Positions 46,544 to 58,546 are shown, numbered from the stretch's first letter. The stretch is DNA of 64,000 nt from Bryum argenteum (GCA_037043015.1 CM073331.1:1013501-1077500), one strand, 5' to 3'. The notes: generated by a model from the sequence alone, not told the origin. A program made the numbers and translations.

Positions 46544-48554
46544 ATGGCGCGTTCGGAGTGCCGGCAATGGCGAATCAGCTTCTGTGTACTAGTAGTGATG
46601 GTGTTGGTGATCGGGTCATCTGTTGAAGTGGAAGGGTCATTCTTCTCGAGAGCGGTCGTGGCAGCTGGCCCTGTGGCGGCAGTGCCGCCCGTGGTGGCTG
46701 AACCTCCCGTAGCGGTGGTCGTGCCCCCGAAGGCAGCCCCAGCTCCAGTCGTAGCGAAGCCTCCAGCAGTGGTCGCTAAGCCACCCGCGGTAGCGCCCGT
46801 GGTCGCGACAAAGCCTCCAGCCGTGGCCCCCGTGGTCGCGACGAAGCCTCCAGCCGCGGCCCCCGTGGTCACCGCGAAGCCTCCAGCCGTGGTCCCTGTC
46901 GCGGCGCCCGTGGTCGCGAAGCCGCCTGCAGTGGCGCCAGTGGTCTCGAAGCCGCCTGCAGTGGCGCCAGTGGTCTCGAAGCCGCCTGCAGTGGCGCCAG
47001 TGGTCGCGAAGGCGCCAACGGTGGCCCCAGCGAAAGCGCCCCTAGCGAAAGCGCCCACAGCGAAAGCACCTACAGCGAAGGCACCCACGGCATTGGCGCC
47101 CGTGGTGGATGCTCCCACAGCATTGCCACCCGTGGTGGATGCTCCCACAGCATTGCCGCCCGCAGCAGCAGGGCCGGAGTTCGCGCCCGCGACCGGCGTT
47201 CCACTCGACGCCGCGCAGGTGAAAGCTCTGAACGCGCTCGGCATAGTAGCAGACGCGGACGCCTGCTCCACGATCCCCCAAGCCGTGCTAACGTGCGACC
47301 GAAACTCGACGACCCAGCACATCGTGACACTAAGCGCGCAGGACTGTTCCGCAAAGGCCGTGCTCTCCGAAGCGAACTTGGCCGCGCTCGCGCCGTACAT
47401 GACTGATCTCAGTTTCTTGAACTGCAATCTCAAGCTCGCTCTACCAGAACCCACAGCCCGCATGGTGAACACTCTTAAGTCGCTCACGATCTCCACCGCG
47501 CCCCAAGTCGCCGGCTGGTGGATCGGCCGGCTCACGAATCTAGAAACTCTGTCAGTCACTGACACGTATGTCAAGGTCTCCTCGGGGTTGGATGTCATCA
47601 CCAGCACGCTCACCAATCTTGTCGAACTCCGAATCGCCAACACTTCGATCAGCGGCGCCATTCCTACTGAATGGCCTTCCGCCGCCACGCTCACCACCCT
47701 TGACTTGTCTGGCAACGGCCTCAGCGGCTCCATCCCGGTCAGCCTCACCAAGTTGCCGCTCCTCACAACCCTCGATCTCAGCCGCAATCGCCTCAACGAC
47801 CACATCATCAGCGCCATCGGCGACATGAGCAGCCTCCAGGTGAGCACTTCTCTTGACCCATCACACTAATCCACCATTCCCTATCGGGGCATCTGCATTA
47901 CCGGTGACACTCGACCCTCATTCTCACCACTTCTCATCCACCGAAGACGCTCCACTCCTCTGCTCCATGGTCACCCAGTGATGTTTCAGACGATGCCTAG
48001 AGGTCGCTAGTACTACAGGATCTAACCACCATGAGTGCATGCTCCTGCAGACACTGGATCTGAGCCAGAACGATCTGAAAATGGGGATTCCGAGGACGCT
48101 AGGCCAGCTAGCCTTTCTGCAACATCTGGACCTGAGCAAGAACAAGCTGAACGGCACGGTACCACCGGAGCTGGGGAACTTGCCACTGACGTACTTGGAT
48201 CTGAGCAACAACTCACTGTCAGGGGAGCTTCCGTTCGACGAACTGTTCCTGTCGAAGCTGAAGACGTTCAAGATTAGTGGCAACCCGAACTTGTGCTACA
48301 ACAGTACCGTGACTCCGGCGAAGCTCTCAAGTGGGTTGCGGGTGTGCGGCGCTCTGGAGCCCGTGGCCGCGCCCGAGTACTACGGCCCTGTGGGTGCCCC
48401 GGAAGCGGCACTCGATGGCGGCGAGGCGCCCAGCTCAAAGAAAAAGCCGAATATTGTTGTAATTGTGTTCGCCACTCTGGGATCTCTAGTCGCCGTCGCT
48501 GCGATTGTGTACTGTTGCTGCCGCTATTGGGGCGCCAAAGCCGGTTACGAGTAA
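46544..48554 (+). CDS. LRR membrane protein with proline/alanine-rich stalk (receptor-like, no kinase)
   Basis: Coding exons 46544-47839 and 48051-48554 join in frame (SLQ|TLDLSQ) to give 599 aa. The order is a signal peptide (about 1-31, FCVLVVMVLVIG), a long KPPAVAPVV-type Pro/Ala/Val/Lys-rich region (about 45-205), a Cys-bearing cap, about eight LRRs of plant type (LTTLDLSGNGLSGSIP, LQHLDLSKNKLNGTVP), a Cys-containing C-cap, a transmembrane helix (IVVIVFATLGSLVAVAAIVY) and a 12-residue cytoplasmic tail. It lacks a kinase domain, so it resembles a receptor-like protein. It may span wall and membrane, the stalk resembling extensin/AGP-type wall sequence. LRX proteins have LRRs first and extensin after, so this order is reversed. 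The intron falls between LRR repeats, as is common. ATG 46544 is the first in frame after the leader intron. Confidence 0.88.
46675..47165 (+). repeat. Coding Pro/Ala-rich repeat array
   Basis: Imperfect KPPAV(A/V)PVV(A/S/T) units, including three exact-period 30-bp units at 46921-47010, then AKAPT and DAPTALPPV units. It is GC-rich against an AT-rich neighbourhood. Confidence 0.9.
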
Positions 48555-50849
48555 AACCAACCAGCTTGAATCCAAGGTACACATTCACATTCAAACCTCA
48601 ACCTCCTTGAATGCGTAATAGTTGGATCAGTAAGACTGGTCTATCTAAAAGTGTAGTATTCCTACTAGTATCGTCACCGACAATGTCTCATTCTGCCAAG
48701 CTTGGTGAAAATCCTATCAAGCTTGATGGAAATAATATAGTTCTCCTTCAGCGATACTCGCACCAAAGGATTGTTTGTACAGTCATTATTAGTATGTAAG
48801 AATCAATCGTAAGTTGGTTCCTTTATAGTTTGATTAAAAAAGAGTTCACAAGCATCAATATATACAAAGTTATGGTACTGGTCTAAATGGCTCAAACACT
48901 CACTGTTTTATTCAACATGGTCACATTAAGAAACGAATTTTCTCATCAGAAATCATTGTATTCCAAATGGCAAAATATTAAATACAAAAAACTGAGATTT
49001 ACATCAAGTATGTTACGATATCATGGATTGCGATTTGACATTATCATTAGAATATAAAACAGTACTCAATCATGCAGTGCAATCCGCAAACTTGATCATC
49101 AATCATTGCTAAAGAGGTGAAATGCGTCTTGCAGATGTTTGAATTACGAACAGTACTGTTGAGACCGAGCTTTTCCATGGCGATGGTTCATATGCAATCA
49201 ACGAGAGAGCTACGAGCAAGAGAAGAGCCAGCCATTTGAGTGTTTAATAGTTCATGATATTGATAGAGTAGTACTAGCTGATTGATTAGCTAGATGGTAG
49301 TTTGTTAGTACCATTTTTCATGACCTCGAGAGGCAATAAGACAGCTAGTGTCAGGGACTACTTCGATTGCCGAAGTTATGCATGCATGTAGTGTAAAATT
49401 TTTATTGTTCGAAGTGTGAGATTTTAGTAGTCATGACAGTTTTGGTGAAAAGAGAAACTCACGGGTTGATCATAAGAGGTCTGCATTGATGTTTGTTCTG
49501 TTTTGTAGATAGCCTTACGTCACTTCTTTTGAATGAATCCATTAACTTACCGAGTGAGCGCAAGAGCTTTGTGTGCATGGCAGTCCCTTCTCGAGGTAAA
49601 GGACCTGAAAACTCGAGGTATCAGTTTGCTCACACTCAAGGAATCCCAAGCAGGGTTGTCACATTGGACAAGTTACTATTCAGCACGTTGGGATGTTTTG
49701 TGATTCTTCCAGAAGAAAATTATCATTGAGGGTAGAGTTGAGAATCATTCACAAAACTTAAAACTCTCACATTATCTTGTTGCAAAAATGATGTACCTTG
49801 TAACAAAACTACAAAAGTGGCTAAAATGATGCCATTTTGGATGAAGATATTTAAGCCTTGCCCCTCTAATCTAGTCATGTCCTAATAAAAAAATCAAGAA
49901 GGATACGCAAGCCTTGCTTGGAAAGGTACGTGCTAGAAAGATAACACAATATGTTTTCTAGGAACCATGATTTTCTTGATAATGATGGGAAAAAGTTTCA
50001 TTTTGCGTATGGCCATTATGATTTATAAGGCTACCAAGATATGGGTATCAACTGATAAATATAAGTCAAGTACGTTAATTTTCATAGAGGTCAAAGCACA
50101 CTAGGGTGAATCAAAAAGTATGTCACAATTCTTTTTGTGATGAGTAATCTTTTTCAATAGTTGGTTTAGGAGGGCTCTGTACAGTAAAGTATTTATTTCA
50201 TTAAAGTTTATGGACAGGTGAGAGACGCAATAAACTTTCATAATCAATTGTCCTTTTCCAAAAATATAAGGAACCATGTGTAAAAAGTACTTTTTGACAT
50301 TTTTGAAGTACTTTCAGAAATGCCAAAATCCACATAAGTACAAAAATCATGTCAAATAATGAAAAATAGTACAAACCAAAGGTAGTAAGTGTTCAAGAGC
50401 ATCTTAAATTCCTATAGAATTCACATTGTTACATATAAATACTGACAATGTTTCATATATGAACTTCCTTGTCAAAGTGCTAAACCTCTGACATACCATA
50501 AGTTGGTTCAATTGATGTTCTTTTTCAACTTCATTGACTGATTCTAGTACATTAAAGACCAAATCATAAGGGCCAGATGGTCAAATTGCATAAAAAGTTC
50601 ATATGGGTTAATTTTTTGTTAATTAATGGTCTAAAACCTTGGTGTTAGGTACTTTTCTAGTACTTTTTTTTGGCCACCCACCGAATTGTGCTTTCACCCA
50701 TAGAAAAGAATTTTTGGAAACAATATAGGGTGCTTATGTTTTCAAAATCACTTCGTGCAAATAAGATAAAATTATATGTTATTCGCATCACTTGGTGCAA
50801 CCAATTTAGAAATCTTTAGGACACTTGACATGGGAAGTTAGTCCTTCAG
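48555..50849. other. Intergenic 3' of the LRR gene
   Basis: Includes the presumed 3' UTR. A forward 78-codon frame at 49493-49729 has no recognisable motif. No gene is supported. Confidence 0.5.
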
Positions 50850-51300
50850 AGGCCAAATGAGGGCAAAAATCCCTTATATATAATTAACTGATATTTAACT
50901 AATTATGGACTTATCTTGAACTTATGGACTTTTTGCAACTAATGAAGAACCTTAGTTTTATCGGCGGCCAGCCGACACATCCCCACATCTGTGACTTTCA
51001 AAAGGTCACAACTCACTCAAATTTTGTCCAAATCAAACATATGAGGTGTTTTTTGACATCTACATTTTCTGTAGATATCAAAAAACACCTCACATGTTTA
51101 ATTTGGACAAAAATTGACTGAGTTATGACCTTTCAAAGATTACGGATGGAGTCTCAAGGTTATATCGGCGGACAGCCGACATTATTTCTGGACTATGAAT
51201 TTGTCCGTAATTAGTTAAATATCAGATAATTGATTCATCTCCTTGAAGTTAAAAAACTAAACGAATCACATGAGAGGGGTTTTTGCCCTCCTTTGATAAC
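50850..51300. mobile_element. Large foldback element, about 220-bp arms
   Basis: Centred near 51070. The inner 65-bp arms are almost perfect ('aaacacctcacatg' facing 'catatgaggtgttt'). The outer arms match with indels: 'gagggcaaaaatcc' at 50858 against 'ttttgccctcc' at 51281, 'gatatttaactaatta' at 50891 against its complement near 51215, and 'atcggcggccagccgaca' against 'atcggcggacagccgaca'. Non-coding. Confidence 0.8.
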
Positions 51301-51565
51301 ATGTATGGCTTGACTTCTCATATAAGGCATCCTCTATGTTGCTTGCACCTCTATGTCAATTACATCCAAGTGATGCAAACATCAAATCCGTGTGTGTTGT
51401 TTACCATTGAAGTTGTTTGCATGAGGGATAACAAAAAAATAAGAACATATTTAACAACATTAACATGTTTGCCCCGCCCGTTAACATGAGTGCAAACAAC
51501 TTTTACATGTTTGCCATGTCATTTACACCACCCTTTTCTTGTTAATGTTATTGATAATCATAACA

Positions 51566-52868
51566 TTAACCCTCAAAGATCCAAGAAATTTGAAATAGCC
51601 CTTGAGGTTTCTTGCAAGAAAATTACTCAGTCAACTTCAACCATTATAATCTCACAAATGGAGAAGAATTAAGGGTTCAAAATAACAATGTGACTAAAAG
51701 GCAAGTTAAATTTAAGATCATATGGTTAGATCTTCTAGATAATGCTCTAATTTATGCTTGGATTGAGCTCTTAATCCCTAAATTGTTCAACTCATTTGTC
51801 GAGAAAACAACACATTCTCAAAAAAGTGTCATAAATGGAAGTGAAGATAAGTTATCCAGATCTCAACCCCACAATCTCCTAGTAGATATATTGTACATCA
51901 TGTGGCTAAAATTTTGAGTCATGAGGCATCATAGATTGCAAGATCGTAACGTATTAATACTTAAAGACATCACAAGATCTCAATATTTTCACTTTGAAGT
52001 GAAAATGCTACCAATGAACCAAATGCCATCGGAATATCCTCAATTACACAGATGTTCACTCTCATCTCAATAGCACTCCTAAAAAAAAAAAAGCCATGAC
52101 CTTGCAATAATGAAGACCGCATTTTATTATAAAGTAATAAAGTAAAAGAGTCCAAAACTACACCTCTTGCACTCAAACCTATGCCTTATCTTCAATATAT
52201 CTTTGATTTTTTCTAGGTTTCTACCATAATTGGAAACCATCTCAAAACTAGACCCTAATTAGAATCCATCTCAAAATATAAAGTCAAAATTTAAAGATGG
52301 ATGAAGCAGATATAGCATCTCAAAAATAATCCATTTATTCTTTTTTTTCAAGATAGAAAAGTCTGAAAACATCCTGGTAAATCCAATACCAAGTTTGAAA
52401 AGATCCTCTTAAAAAATAAACTTGAAATTTGATGGTGGATGAAGGAGATATAGCTCTCCAAAAATCATCCATATTTTCACTCTTTTCATTGTGGGAACAT
52501 ATTTGCAAATCTAATGCTGAAAGCCTTAAAGTAGTTGGATTAAAAGAATTCTAACTAAGAGGTTGTAAGATTTCATGTTAAGATTATTATCACAGAGAAA
52601 TTATCCATTCCAAAACTACTTTTGGTTTCACATAATTGACTTGCAATGGTTAAAACATGCATAACTCAAGACTGGAAGTTGACTTCACCAAAATGCATGC
52701 CATTAATCCACAATTCATTGTGTAGGTCTGCAATTTTACCACACAAACTAGACATGATTTGGAATCCAACCCAAGTAATTACATCCAAAACAAAGTTCAG
52801 ATGAAGGAGTTATGAGTCTTCAAAGTTTCGGCCCTTCATCCACAATGTAGAAAAACGACACTTTACGG
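51566..52868. mobile_element. Long TTAA-family element, right end lost
   Basis: Begins TTAACCCTCAAAGATCC. The first 250 bp follow 43039-43308 and the remainder follows 38657-39638 ('cactttgaagtgaaaat', 'ggatgaaggagatatagctc'). It fades out where the right TIR should be, near 52868. 34- to 101-codon frames inside it are incidental. Confidence 0.65.
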
Positions 52869-53002
52869 TTTTGAAATCGGATCATTTTTTAGTGCATGAG
52901 CAATGTTCAAAGTTGATGAGAAGACTCTTGCTCAGTGAAAAATTCGTGAATCATTTGGAGGGTACTCTACAGTAGTCTCTTGTGAAGGGATATCCAAAAT
53001 AG

Positions 53003-53271
53003 TGGATCATTGGAAATTAGTGCTACGGGCTTTTCTCGGGGGCAACAGAGGGAGAGGGGTAAAGAGCCCCTAAATTTTTGATGTATAGGCTTAGAATGCC
53101 GAAACGCAAGCGCCGAGAAAAATTTGGGGTTGCAGGCTCCATTTTTGAATTCAAAATTATCAACAATGGTCATCGGGTGGTCCCAATAGAAAATTCCAGG
53201 AATTCTGAAGAAAAAATCCCACTGGCTGATGGGGCTCCGAGAAACGCTGGTAGCACTAGTTTACAGGCGCC
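53003..53271. mobile_element. 269-bp Mutator-like miniature element
   Basis: Flanked by 9-bp near-identical direct repeats CCAAAATAG (52994-53002) and CCAAAATGG (53272-53280). Inverted subterminal AGTGCTAC(G/C) blocks lie near both ends. It aligns in reverse complement with 58641-58937. A 9-bp duplication favours the Mutator superfamily. Confidence 0.7.
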
Positions 53272-53484
53272 CCAAAATGGTTTGTTCATTACCTACAAAC
53301 TTTACAAACTCTACATCCTGCAGCAACTTCTACGAAATTTCGGCATCATAACGGTGAAAGACCATCATCAACACCAAAGAGTGTTGGCATCGATTCCCGG
53401 ACGATTCCATCATCCTAGCAGAAATGTAAAAACGTCGGCATCCTGGCATCGGAAAGAATCGAGTGCGACCATGTCCAGGAGGAG

Positions 53485-53705
53485 CAATGATCGGGAAGAA
53501 CCGACGGCTACAATAGTTTATTATGAACCGATTTATTATGAACCCATGAAAATTACAAATAAAATTCTATTATCAGTATGAAATGAGGTACAGTACAGTA
53601 ATCTACCTATTCAGTGTAGTTGCCGGAAGAGATTTGTGAAAACCGATTGGGTGCGGGAAATGCCAGTTATTAGCCACTAAAAGTCAAAAAAACTTCCGAA
53701 GCCTG
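53485..53705. mobile_element. 221-bp hAT miniature element with 8-bp duplication
   Basis: AGGAGGAG at 53477-53484 and 53706-53713. Ends CAATGATCGGGAAGAACC and (other strand) CAGGCTTCGGAAGTTTTT match the ends of the 4.3-kb hAT element at 28972-33247, so that family is the likely source of its transposase. Confidence 0.85.
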
Positions 53706-53713
53706 AGGAGGAG

Positions 53714-54405
53714 GCAGCGGCGCACCACCGGGAAACTCGTGATATCAGTCAACATACAGTACAGTAACCAGAACTCCAGTCAATACAGTATTTCAACAAG
53801 AAGAGCACAACTAGATGGGTGCAATTGCTCACCTGGTATCTTTTTCGGCTCGTTATCTAGTCTGTGATGGTTATCAGGTGATTCAGCGCTTCTTCAACAT
53901 TTCGAAAGAATGGATGATCTTGAGGGTTCGCCATGACGGCTAAAACTCCTGTTCAACAAGAACAATTCAGTAAATCATTGTGCGCATCATCTTGAACAAG
54001 AACAATTTGTAGGTTCTGCACTCTGATAGGGTGTCAGGGGTCCGATATGGTGTTGGGGATCTGATAGAGTCCCTGGGCTCCGATAGGTTTGGATATTGGT
54101 GCGGCTTTCGCTAGGGGATATCGGACAACAGGGTGGGGAATCAGGCACAGCTGCCGATGTGTGCCTGCTTCCGATAGCTACTTACAATGGCTGCCTGTTG
54201 GAGGAACAGTGGGCAAGGGGCGGGCCGGCCGGGGGCTGCGGGCAGCGCACGTCGACAAAGTTTCACAAGAGAATTGATCTGTTGTGTGTAGCTTTTGAAA
54301 TTACGTGAAGGTAGTATAAAGTTGATTTTAAGGTTATAAAGCAAAGTTGGGGTGAAGTTGAATCAAACTCATACAAAAATGCTAGCTACTTGGGCAGTAA
54401 GCCTC
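53714..54405. other. Intergenic, nothing recognised
   Basis: Short frames only (about 54090-54300), in different frames and without motifs. Confidence 0.45.
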
Positions 54406-54775
54406 TTAACCCTTAAAAGGTCCTTCCACTCCTCAATGGGCAGCCCGAAATTGGATCTCGGCATCTTTTGGACTTGGGCAACATGAATAGTGCACTTTTT
54501 GAACTTGGGCATCATGAATGAACCAATCAATGATGAGTTTGCAACCTCCTACAAGGTTTTGTGCAATCCCAACCTACATACCACAATCCTTTCAAAGCAC
54601 AAATCACTCATACAAATTGCTATTTGAATTGTAGGATATCACTTTGTAGATGCATCACAAAAAGGTGACCAGAATGATATAAAAAAATAAGTGAAAAATT
54701 GAGAATCAAAAGAGCTACAGACAAGATTTTGTTGGAAAACAGCCCGAGGGGCTGAGAGGCGCCTTTAAGGGTTAA
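54406..54775. mobile_element. 370-bp TTAA-bounded inverted-repeat element
   Basis: TTAACCCTTAAAAGGTCC at the left and GCCTTTAAGGGTTAA at the right, with CCCGAGGGG near the right end as in the 80-bp and 242-bp members. Confidence 0.78.
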
Positions 54776-54981
54776 GTTGGTGGGAGGAATGGTAGTGTAA
54801 GTTGGATGCATATAGACCCTCAAATCCCCAAAAGTCAAAATCCAATATTGGATGAAGGGTAGACCCTTTGAAGAGCCATTAATTCTTCATTAGGACTCGG
54901 TTTTGGATAAATCACTTGCGTTGGGTACCAAATCAAGTCTAGTTGGTATGGCTAAAACTTCATACTCATCCAATAAAAGTA

Positions 54982-55344
54982 GATAGATAGATAGGTAGAA
55001 ACTCCGGACTCTTTCTAGAGGGCCAGCGTGAATGAAGTGTCCGTTCGTAATGCTAATATCCCGATGGCCACCGGACAAGGGAAATTAGAACAATACTACT
55101 TCCCCCTCTCGAGAGTGGACACTATAACTACGCTAGTTTCTAGCTAGATACAAGTGCCTTGAAGATACTTGACATAGTATCCCCCCAAAGGACTTTGAGG
55201 TACCCATACAACAAGGTCTAAAGACCCCCCACAATAATTGGGTGGACTATAGTGGTGAGCACCATGCCGGCATGGAGATTAGAACCCACGACCTCCTCAT
55301 TGGGGGCCTAAGCCCTAACCACCAAGCCAAGGCTTGTAGTGCCT
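54982..55344 (-). mobile_element. Full-length tRNA-derived SINE with 13-bp target duplication
   Basis: Direct repeats TCCAATAAAAGTA lie at 54969-54981 and 55345-55357. The reverse strand starts AGGCACTACAAGCCTTGGC, with the same box A as 41221-41576 and a slightly diverged box B (GGTTCTAATCT), and ends in a CTATCTATC tail. It is 363 bp long. Confidence 0.88.
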
Positions 55345-55357
55345 TCCAATAAAAGTA

Positions 55358-56753
55358 TGAATAAATGGCATGCATTGTAGTGAAGGCAACTCTTGTTTTC
55401 AATTTTCAGACGCCACGCATGTTACAACATTGATCCTTGACAAATTTGAAAATGTATTAAAGGTAAAGCATAGATTTGAATGCAAAGGGTTGAGTTTTGG
55501 ACTAATTTTCATTTTAAATTTTTTTTGGAATTTTTAGTATTGTAAGGCCATCATTTCTGCAAAGAATCTTTTTTTATGAATATCTTTTGTTGAATGGTGT
55601 TATGGAGATTAAGGTAATTTATTTTGTAGTTGGTGGCTTCTCATTCCAAGAAGTCTATTGGTAGTTGTTTTATTTCAAAGTGAAAATGGAGAGGCTATGT
55701 TTGGCAACTCAATATGAAAATATCAAGATAACTCCATAAAGTGAAGTTAGCCATGCCATTATTAACAGTGTGTCAAATGTTACATTGTATGAACCTCCTT
55801 ATTCACACATTATTACCATGTCGTGTTTTTTGTTTTGTAATTTGTTAGGTGTATCTCAAAAAACTTGGACTCAATTGAAGATTTGTAAACGACTACCATC
55901 TATCTAAATACCTTATTTGGTTTTTCTAAAATCTTATTCTCATAAGTGAAATACCAGATTTGTTTGATTTAGATTTGTTCGTCATACTTTAACTATTTCA
56001 CTGGAATATTGGTTGTTAATTAGAATATGAAGAGTCATTTGTTAACAAGAAAAATATAAAGGGTCATTTGGCGAAAGGTGAAGAAGGATGTACAATGAGA
56101 GGAAGGAGTTTGGCAAAAGGTGGAGAAGGGTGTACAATGAAAGGAAGGGGTCAGATATTGAGGTAGAGACCTATATTTCCAATTCCTATGTAATTTCATG
56201 CTTTTAGCAATATCATAATCTTTATCATGATGATAATGATAAGGTGCTGTATAGATGGTTTCCCGAATGTCTTCATTGAGATGAAATATCATGATATTCA
56301 AGTGGTAACGAAATGCACCCTCAATTTTTTTGATGTTTTTTGTGTACTAAGAGCATTCTCAACCGACTCGCTAAAGAAACAAAACTGGCTACATTGAGCT
56401 AGAAAAACATTCATGTTTAATGGGATTTTGAAATAAGACAATGACTAGGAAGTATGGTGTAATTGTTCCATGAATGACACATAATTGAAATCAAAGCAAA
56501 ATGAATATCTAAAAATTGGTTTGTTCTTGTAGTGAAAAGTGGATAATGGGCTATGGTGGATGAGGAAGAAAGGAGAGAATGTAAAGGAATGAAGTTGAAT
56601 AAATAGAAGAAAAAAAGTAAAAGGGGGTGAAGTCGTGGGGTGGAGTCATGGGGTGGGGTAAGTCGTAGTGACAACAAATGATGAGTCACTTTTCATTTTT
56701 TTTGGTGTTTGGGCAGGTTAGAGCAACCTGCCACTCCGATAAACCCTGCCGAA
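55358..56753. other. Intergenic with a 42-bp duplication
   Basis: 56068-56109 is repeated at 56110-56151 ('ggtgaagaaggatgtacaat' type). Otherwise no gene is seen. Confidence 0.5.
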
Positions 56754-57755
56754 CGTATGGGAGAGGGCACCAGATTGCAACACACGTCATGTAGACAAAC
56801 CCAGTAGTGCACTAACAGCGGTCAGTTACTCCGTCAAAGGAGACAAGCTCCAAGTCACGGCACGCAATTTAGTTTCAGGACAGTGGGAAAGCTTCACCAT
56901 TCCATGCCTTCAGGACCCAGATACAAATTTGTTCAAAGAGTATTCTATATCCGGAGACAAAGGTTTAATGGTGGCGAACGACTCGAAGACACCAGACAAC
57001 GCACACCTCGTGGTCTTCAACCCCGAGACGGGCGAACGAAGGGAGCTTCCTCCGCTTCAGTACGCAAGGAACCAGGTGGTTCCTTCGCATCAAGGTGGAC
57101 GCTTCAACGGGCGATTACAAAGTGATAGCAGCTGGAAGTTCATCAATGGCATCGCCATTCTCACGGGAGGTGGAAGTCTACGACAGTCAAACTTCGACAG
57201 CGGCCGACATCCCAGGACCAGAGTTCGGGCTGAACGAGCATCAAGCAAGAGTGTGCTTGGGGAATACTTTACTTCATCGCCTTTTTGGCCAACGATGGCG
57301 GCAAGGGGATTGTAGCATTCGACATCGAGAAATGCGAGTGGGTGGACGAGAAGAGCTTCGCACTGCCGTTCGCAGCGGAGTCCAACATTCTTCAGCTGGT
57401 GGAGTGCGACGAGAAGCTTTTCCTATTCTCGGAGCAAGAGCGTGACAATACGGTGACGCATTGCATTGATGAGATCGGATTTCCTTCGTGGCTTACGAGC
57501 GTAGTGAAAGTGAAGAAAACAGGGGGTCGTGGACTTCTCGTGTACCCTGAGTTCACTTGTGTCCCATTTGGAGCACGGAAGCTCTGCATCTTCAATGCTC
57601 TCAAACGGAGTGGTGAAGTGTACGATGTTGGAACGGGTCAGAAGTGTGACGACGATTTGGAGGCTCCGGAACATGAGATTGCTAAGGGTGAAAATTTCTT
57701 CACCTTGAACCCGGCGTCGTTCGCTCTCCATCCCAACCTCGCCATCAAACCCTGA
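56754..57755 (+). pseudogene. Kelch-type gene duplicate, frameshifted
   Basis: Near-identical to 61485-62478, beginning at 'gggagagggcaccagattgc' and lacking the N-terminal region of that gene. Three lesions break the frame: an extra C near 57080 ('gtggttccttcgc'), a deletion near 57197 that removes part of RTSKWSS, and a small deletion near 57260 ('gtgcttggggaatac'). The last 156 codons (57285-57755) remain open and identical in ending (HPNLAIKP). Homology continues into the 3' UTR, so this is a genomic duplication rather than a retrocopy. Confidence 0.85.
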
Positions 57756-57789
57756 ATTGAATGATGCATTCATTCAGCTCACCTGGAGG

Positions 57790-58099
57790 TTTTATATTAG
57801 AAGCAAGACAACGCACATCTCGTGCTCTCAAACGGAGTGGTGAAGTGTACTATGTTGGAACGGATTACCAAGCAGGAGTGTGTTTGGGTGGAATAATTTA
57901 CTTTAGTTTCATCGCCTTTCTGGCCAACGATGGCGGCAAGGGAATTGTAGCGTTTGACATCGAGAAACGCGAGTGGGTGGACGAGAAGAGCTTCGCAGTG
58001 CCGTTCGCAGCGGTGTCCAACGTTCTTCAGCTGGTGGAGTGCGACGGGAGCCTACTTTTTTCCTACTCTCGGAGCAAGAGCGTGACAATACGGTGAGCA
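57790..58099 (+). pseudogene. Third rearranged kelch-type fragment
   Basis: Joins three non-adjacent pieces of the kelch gene: 'gacaacgcacatctcgtg', 'ctcaaacggagtggtgaagtgta' and then the GVCLGGI...NDGGKGIVAFDIEK...FAAVSNVLQLVEC region. A frame of 111 codons survives by chance. It is a scrambled remnant next to the duplicate. Confidence 0.75.
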
Positions 58100-58432
58100 C
58101 TGATGAGATCGGATCAAGTTCGGGTGGTCGAGCTGCAGGCAAGCAGGCGGGAGATGCGGGAGCCGGACCAGTGAGGAGAAGGCTGGAGCGTGCGAGCGGA
58201 GACGGCACAGCGGTAGGGTGGCTTGAGGTGCGAGCCGAAACCCTAGGCAGCAGTGGGTGGCCTGCCGAGCAAGGCAGCCGGCGGGGCAGAACCGCGGAAG
58301 CATCGCACACCGTTCGTAGCCCGTTCAATGATCGGGAAGAACCGACGGTTAGTTCATTATCAGCCGATGTATTCAGCACACTGGCCAAACTGATGGAAGT
58401 CACAAATAAATTTATTTTCTCAGTATAAAATA

Positions 58433-58546
58433 AGCGATTGCCATAAGAGATATGGGAAATCTGTGAGATCAGCGATTGCCGTAAGAGATATGTGAAATCT
58501 GTGAGATCAGCGTTTGCCGTAAGAGATATGTGAATTCTGTGAGGTA
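58433..58546. repeat. 3 x 38-bp tandem repeat
   Basis: Units start at 58433, 58471 and 58509 ('agcgattgccgtaagagat' type) within the hAT-related element. Related shorter units follow to 58625. Confidence 0.85.

Noticed and set aside
46234-47847. 537-codon reverse-strand frame rich in Gly/Ala/Thr
   Set aside because: It is the antisense of the LRR gene's repetitive GC-rich exon. The forward frame has a signal peptide, LRRs and consistent splicing.
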